Positions 59,029 through 64,000 of a DNA stretch of 64,000 nucleotides are shown one piece after another (positions within the stretch are counted from its first letter, which is position 1; each line of letters begins with the position of its first letter). The notes below the pieces were generated by a model. That model was not told where the DNA came from. It searched no databases and was given only the letters and a program-made list of their open reading frames with translations. The DNA is taken from NCBI GenBank assembly GCA_900073065.1, contig FJOG01000005.1, positions 983,420-1,047,419 of the forward strand. Reading direction: 5' to 3'. The position numbers and the translations under genes were made by a program. Source of the stretch: Phialocephala subalpina (Eukaryota; Ascomycota; Leotiomycetes; Helotiales; Mollisiaceae).

Positions 59029-59460
59029 CTTTCGAGCATCTTGCTCTACAGGTTGGAAAACAACCCCCGAACGCGTGGTCTGTCGTGGAGAGAATTCAAC
59101 ATCTGCCATCGCCACGATAAATTCGTCCCCAATTGACGAGTTTCGCGGCAACTTCTGTGGTACTCGACATCTGGCAGAGTGGGGTTGGGATCCGCCCGCG
59201 ATTTTGGCTTTGTCTTGACAGAATTGGAGACCAATTTGTCGTCTGGAGTACTTCCCCATTCGGTCTGGATCTGGGTATCTTATGGTTGTCCGGCACCGTC
59301 GGCTGACCCAAGGTCTCGACCTCTATGTGCGTGTAAACGCTGATTCCTTCAAGAGGTCCTGGCATTGGCCTGTGCGGGTGTACCAGGAAGAATAGTTCAT
59401 GGACGGCTGCAAAGTCCCCATATCTGTCGTACAATCGATCGTCTAGGCGGGCGGCTTCAG
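59029..59460 (-). pseudogene. Degenerate coding remnant, unrecognised
   Basis: Two overlapping minus-strand frames both look protein-like. One reads MYDRYGDFAAVHELFFLVHP, RPMPGPLEGISVYTHIEVET and PDNHKIPRSRPNGE. The other, downstream, has SSIGDEFIVAMADVEFSPRQ and TRSGVVFQPVEQDARK. The switch between them is not an intron, so the gene has a frameshift. It lies downstream, on the same strand, of the remnant at 59.74-60.96 kb and may be its 3' end or a separate gene. I do not recognise the family. Confidence 0.35.
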
Positions 59461-59739
59461 ATGACTAGCAGTGGCAATGTGCTCTTCTAACATAGGGAAG
59501 TATGTCTTGTGATCCAGTTGCCCAAGTTGATAACACGTGGGTGTCTTCATGAGTAAATGAAGTAGCTAAAATAAAGGGTCCGAGGTGTAGAGGCTAATAG
59601 GCTCAAACATGCCTTGCATTGATACCTGATCAGGGCCCGAATAGTCGAATTTGAAATGCTTTTGGAAGGCAGGACGTCTGGAAAGCATTGAGAATTAGTG
59701 TACTGATTTATTCATTCGAGGCAGCAGAGACTAATGTCC

Positions 59740-60960
59740 CTAGCAAGTAGGGACGTTGATGTGACTTGAAGTAATTCCATAGATGGCAAGAAAGAGGCAG
59801 CCGAGGACACTCACCTGGCTATTTAGTGGTGGCAGAGACTCTGAGCGCTTATCAAGTTGAAATGTCAATATTATTTCGACCTCCTGAACTACAACTTTAT
59901 ATTTGGGAGGCAAAGGTTGTCCTGCATGGATGCTGTCTCGAAACCTTGTCTGCATGTTCTGAACATTTTGACCTGACCTTGTTAGTACAACTTTCCGACG
60001 ACAAACGGCTGAGCTAGAGGTACTCTAGCATAGTGCGAAAACTTCCAAGAAGCACTTACAAGCCTCCACGATACAATGAAATGACTAATAGTTCTATATA
60101 TCATGGTAGATCTCTGCGACTGTAGCTTTATAGATATGTTCCGCAGACTCTTTTGGCGGCCTTGCTAGTTGAGCATATCGGTGGAGGTAATCCGGATCGG
60201 TCTGAAGCAGGCACAGATGATCACAGACCATGTTGAACCTGGCTTGAGCCTTGGAGAGAATCTCGTCAATGTCGAAGATGGGAGGGGCCGAGAATGGCTG
60301 ATTGGTATATGCCGACCACAGAGTAATCTGTCCACTTCTCCTGAACTCAACCTGAGGTGGCATTGTAGTGCTCGGAGCCTCAATAATGCCTTCGACCAAC
60401 TGCTCAATAACCTTCCATAGAAACCTCGAGCAGGAGATCTTGTGCTTCTAACACAAGCCTGATACGAGGGAATCCGACCGCTTCTTCATTATGAACAGCT
60501 TGGCCAGTTCGTGGTGTCAATTCTCCGTACTTTGGACCGGACATACGCATGCAGAGTATCGAGAAGTCAATGTTCAGCAGGCCGCCGTTCCACACCAATC
60601 CAGTCGCTGAACATTGCAGGCCCATTGTTCAGGAGTGTAGCGGACTCTATTTTCCAGAAGACTGAGAAGTCTGGCAGGATCGCTTTTCAGAGCATCGACA
60701 TTGAGGTAGTCGAGAAGTATTTCCTTGCGGTAGTTTCGTGCATCGATTTAGCCCTGCAGATCCTCCTAATTGTTGAGTCAAGAAGAGAGGTGCAAACCAT
60801 TCTCTCTGGAAGAGCTTGGGGTCTGCTTTATTCAAACAATTTGCACGCTTGTCTCGGCTTTTCTTCCAACGACTGACGATGGTCTTCCCTCTAGTGTTCT
60901 ATTGTTCTTGCAGGTATTTGCGATTGTCGGTAATGTTCTTGATGTGGTTGGCGACTATAG
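59740..60960 (-). pseudogene. Decayed multi-exon gene of an unrecognised fungal family
   Basis: Conserved-looking blocks lie in order on the minus strand in different frames: LDYLNVDALKSDPARLLSLL and RVRYTPEQWACNVQRLDW (about 60.75-60.60 kb). Next are GPKYGELTPRTGQAVHNEEA and GFPRIRLVLEAQDLLLE (to about 60.43), then FLWKVIEQLVEGIIEAPSTT (after one extra base near 60424). RARFNMV-type helical text follows, with HICKATVAEIYHDI-like sequence ending in a TAG near 60094, and a last piece MQTRFRDSIHAGQPLPPKYK to LPPLNSQ with a GTGAGT donor. Stops and frameshifts between blocks show decay. Function unknown. Confidence 0.45.
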
Positions 60961-62793
60961 TCTTTGCTTCGGAATCGGTCAATCTGAGGGATTAGGACCC
61001 TAGGTAATGGAGTCAGTAATTGGTCAATTTATATTGTCTCGGGAGAATTGGGACAATGTAGCAGGGAAATCGACTGAGGCAGGTCGGACAAGGAACAGGC
61101 TTTCTCTCCCAACACCTACATCCACTCGGCATCTGCTGGTCGTCCGCTCGGAAGTACTCCTGGCATGGCAGACATTCGCATGGCGCTTTGGCATAGGCAT
61201 AAGGTCGGCCGTGATAGATCTCATCGTATGAACGCATGTTCCTCGCCCTGTGGGACAATCAGATCAGCTATTGACCATAGAGCTGCAAAGAGTAAAGGGA
61301 TAACGGGGTCGCGTATTTATACTTACGGAGAGAGCAGCTATTGACCTATGGACGGTGGCCCAACAACTCAAGGGCCAATGCCAGAATGTACCAGGATTGG
61401 GGAACACTGGGCTGCCTGACTGAGACTGCTTGGCGATTACACAGTTTTGGAGACAGCCAATTTGGCTATGGATCACAATAAGATGTGGTATGGTTCCAGC
61501 CGTCTTAGATTGTTGTAGAACAGGCTTGACAAGTCCAGATTTTCTTGTCAAAATGGAAGATGGTGTTGCTTTCAGTGAAGCGTATTGAAAACTGTGGGGT
61601 TGTATTCAAAACGCGCTAGCCTAGCACGCTATCAGGTGACTGGCCTTGGCATGCATTGTATTTACAAAAATGTAACCCTGGAACTTTCTTTCAACATCGC
61701 CAACATCGCTAAAGCTCGACATCTGCATCTACCTAGAACGCTCTTCATTACACCTGAAGCTCTATTTTAACGTTGATCATTTGCAAGGCTGCCTCAAAGC
61801 TTGATGGCAACAACTTGCAGCTAATCTTAAGCTCAAAACGCATGCCTTCCCGGCTTCAAATCAACTGCTCAAGTCGACTCTGGGGGGGTTCTGAGCAGCC
61901 CTCTTAGCCATTAATATTGTTTGGGACACCGACACCACTGAACTCATCAAGGCATCCCTCAGACTTGTCACTTCTTTCTCAAGCCTCCGAGGTAGAGGCT
62001 AGCGACTTTCTAAGAAATGATCTCCAGAATCTGTCCCAAGATCTCCAATTTCGCAACGATCCGTCCCACAACCAACCTCAACGATACTCCTCAAGCTCAG
62101 GACCCAGATCTTTCGACTCAACCATGTATCGAAACCTACTCAGGCTGTTTCGCATCACGGTCATGTGATCTCTATCTCCCGACAAAACACGTCTGAAGCA
62201 GCTCGAATCCTGCCCCAGTTTCATTCGCTTCCTCCTCGGACGGACTGTCGGTTTGCCATCTGGGAGTGAAGAACAACATCAGCTCAGACTCGCTGATGGA
62301 AGGCTCAGCTGAGAAAAGAACAACGCTACTCGTACTCATACACTTGCGATTTGTCGATGGCTTCGGGAAGCTGGTTCCCGCGTGTAAGCAGTGCAAAATT
62401 ACTGCAGTTTGCCGTCCTCGCCGTCTCAATTCGGGCCCTGCGATCCCCAACCTAGCGGCGGTTGAGCTTCCCGAACCCTGATGATGCATCATCCACCATG
62501 CTGTCTCACGCCCTGTCCTACCAATGGGGTGCCATGCATTGTCGAGTGGCTGCGTGGCGCACCATATGCCCCCCGCAAAGCTTCTCTTTTTTGACAGCAT
62601 TTTTATTTGTACTCTCTAGTTCAGCCATCTAAAACAGATTGTACTACTAGCAAGCGTAACTAATCATCCGGTGGAGTATGTGATCGTCACTGATTGACTT
62701 CTCCCATTTTACCTCCAACTTCTGTTTCTTATTTCTCTTTCTGTTCCTTCTTTCCGCACTTCACCTCAACTCTCCTATTTCTCTGCATCCAGC
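60961..62793. other. Intergenic: upstream of the P450 gene
   Basis: No gene supported. 61.0-61.6 kb has open frames on both strands. 61.9-62.5 kb reads in plus-strand pieces (starting MFGTPTPLNSSRHPSDLSLL) separated by stops, possibly another remnant. 62700-62790 is CT-rich and is the probable promoter/leader of the P450. Confidence 0.45.
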
Positions 62794-64000
62794 ATGGTTG
62801 GAATTGTTACCTTGACATGCATTGGCGCTGTCCTGTTCGCCACCTTCAACGCGTATCGCAATCTTCGGAATAACATCGCAAAGGCGAAGAAGACCGGTTT
62901 GCCATATGTGCTTGGACGTGAGTAATTGGGAGCCCATGCAGCACAGTACTGTCTGCTGGAGTCGCAGACGGTAGAAATATCGAACCGGCAACTGACAGCG
63001 AGCAGCATTCGTCCCCATTGGCTATGGCTACTTGATCATCGCAGAGATTCTGGGGCCCCTTCTGCGCAAGATCCCAATCATTAATCAATGGGAATGGCTC
63101 TAGTAAGTTCCAATCCCTCGACTTTTCTTGAATGCACCTCTGACAAAACAGCCTCATCGACCGTCAAGTCTCCTGGAGCGCGCCTCGAGTCGCAGAAAAC
63201 AAATACGGCGACACCTACCTAATCGTAACCCCCTCCCTCATCTACCTCAAAACCTCCTCCGCTGAACTCGGTTCCCAAGTCACCTCCCGCAAAACCGACT
63301 TCCTAAAACCAGTCGAGCGCTACAAAATTGTCAACTTATTCGGGAAATCGATCTTGACACAAGAGGGACAAGAATGGAAGAGACACAAGAAGATTGTAGG
63401 ACCGAGTTTCAGCGAAAAAAGCAATAGGATGGTGTTTGAGGAGAGTTTGAGGCAGACGGAGGGAATGGTGGGGTTGTGGGCTAGTCAACAGAAGGAGTTG
63501 GAAGGAAAAGGAGGTGGATTGAAGGTTGAGGATACGGCGGTTGATGCGGCGACGTTGAGTCTGCATGTCATTTGCGCGGCGGGGTTCGGAGTGCCGCAAC
63601 TTTGGCCGAATGAGGGAGAGGAGAAGTTGATGGGGAATGGGGTGCAGGGGTTCAGCGAGCTGGATGCGAAGGGAATGCATACTTTGACGTTTAAAGAGGG
63701 GTTAAATCAGTTGCTGAAGAAGCTGATGTGGTTTGTGATATTTCCGCAGAGTTTCCTGAGTAAGTCACACTCTCTTCCAGGATGAGGGGCATCCTGACAA
63801 AAAATAGAGATATCGCCATTCAAGACCCACCAGTCAGCATACGAAGCATTCTCAGAATGCTTCGCATACTTCCACGAACTCCTCGAAGTAAAAAAGAAGC
63901 AAATGTACCTCGGCGAAAGCGACAAAAGCTCCATGGACTTGCTCGGCCCCATGATAAAAGCAAATGAAGTATCCACCACCAAATCTCAACAAGCACCAAC
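62794..64000 (+). CDS. Cytochrome P450, N-terminal part (3' end outside window)
   Basis: Four exons so far: 62794-62917, 63006-63102, 63152-63759 and 63808-beyond 64000. The N-terminus is a membrane anchor (MVGIVTLTCIGAVLFATF) then basic residues and GLPYVLGPFVPIGYG (proline-rich hinge). Helix B/C text: AENKYGDTYLIVTPSLIYLK, KTDFLKPVERYKIVNLFGKS and ILTQEGQEWKRHKKIVGPSF, in which W-x3-R-K/H is the C-helix heme-propionate motif, then FSEKSNRMVFEES. The I-helix, ExxR and heme Cys loop lie beyond the window. Microsomal monooxygenase; the subfamily and substrate cannot be named from this part. The start gives the anchor directly and follows a CT-rich leader. Confidence 0.88.

Overview
The window is a piece of a filamentous ascomycete nuclear genome (Pezizomycotina; a leotiomycete-like source is a guess). 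The reasons are short GT-AG introns in nearly every gene, one perfect TACTAAC branch site, CT-rich gene leaders, and a fungal gene set: a CFEM/Pth11-type receptor, a GPR1/FUN34/YaaH transporter, a Bni4-like bud-neck protein, an SWR1-complex Swc5 and a Ycf1-type ABC transporter. There is no operon logic. Genes are spaced, lie on both strands and have independent roles. Two are cut by the window ends: the Cbf1-like gene on the left and the P450 on the right.

Layout. 0-8.2 kb: 3' part of a Cbf1-type bHLH factor (+), then a 12-exon ABCC transporter (+). 8.2-16 kb: no convincing gene, one MITE-like inverted-repeat element. 16-20 kb: a DUF2841/YDR124W-like gene (+) and a small unrecognised minus-strand gene whose frame breaks in a C run. 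20-26 kb: gene-poor, with a second MITE-like element and a short repeat-bearing reading frame. 26-32 kb: tRNA-dihydrouridine synthase Dus1 and a Bni4 homologue, both minus. 32-36.8 kb: gene-poor. 36.9-43.5 kb: a secreted GH43-like gene with an in-frame stop and an assembly gap in an intron, Swc5, a cluster of short repeats, and a secreted alpha/beta hydrolase. 43.7-47.2 kb: three or four decayed minus-strand copies of a small Cys/His-rich family I do not recognise. 48-53 kb: a 7-TM CFEM receptor and an acetate/ammonium-type transporter, both minus. 53-62.8 kb: a truncated acetyltransferase-like frame, a four-TM protein, degenerate gene remnants and several repeats. 62.8-64 kb: 5' part of a cytochrome P450 (+).

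Functional picture. Housekeeping genes (Dus1, Swc5, Cbf1, Bni4) alternate with environment-facing ones (ABC transporter, GH43, secreted hydrolase, CFEM receptor, acetate transporter, P450). The second half also carries many decayed genes and short repeats, so it looks like a less constrained part of the chromosome. Exon boundaries were set by hand from splice consensus and reading-frame continuity; for every intact multi-exon gene the summed exon lengths are divisible by three. I saw no clear tRNA, rRNA or CRISPR array.
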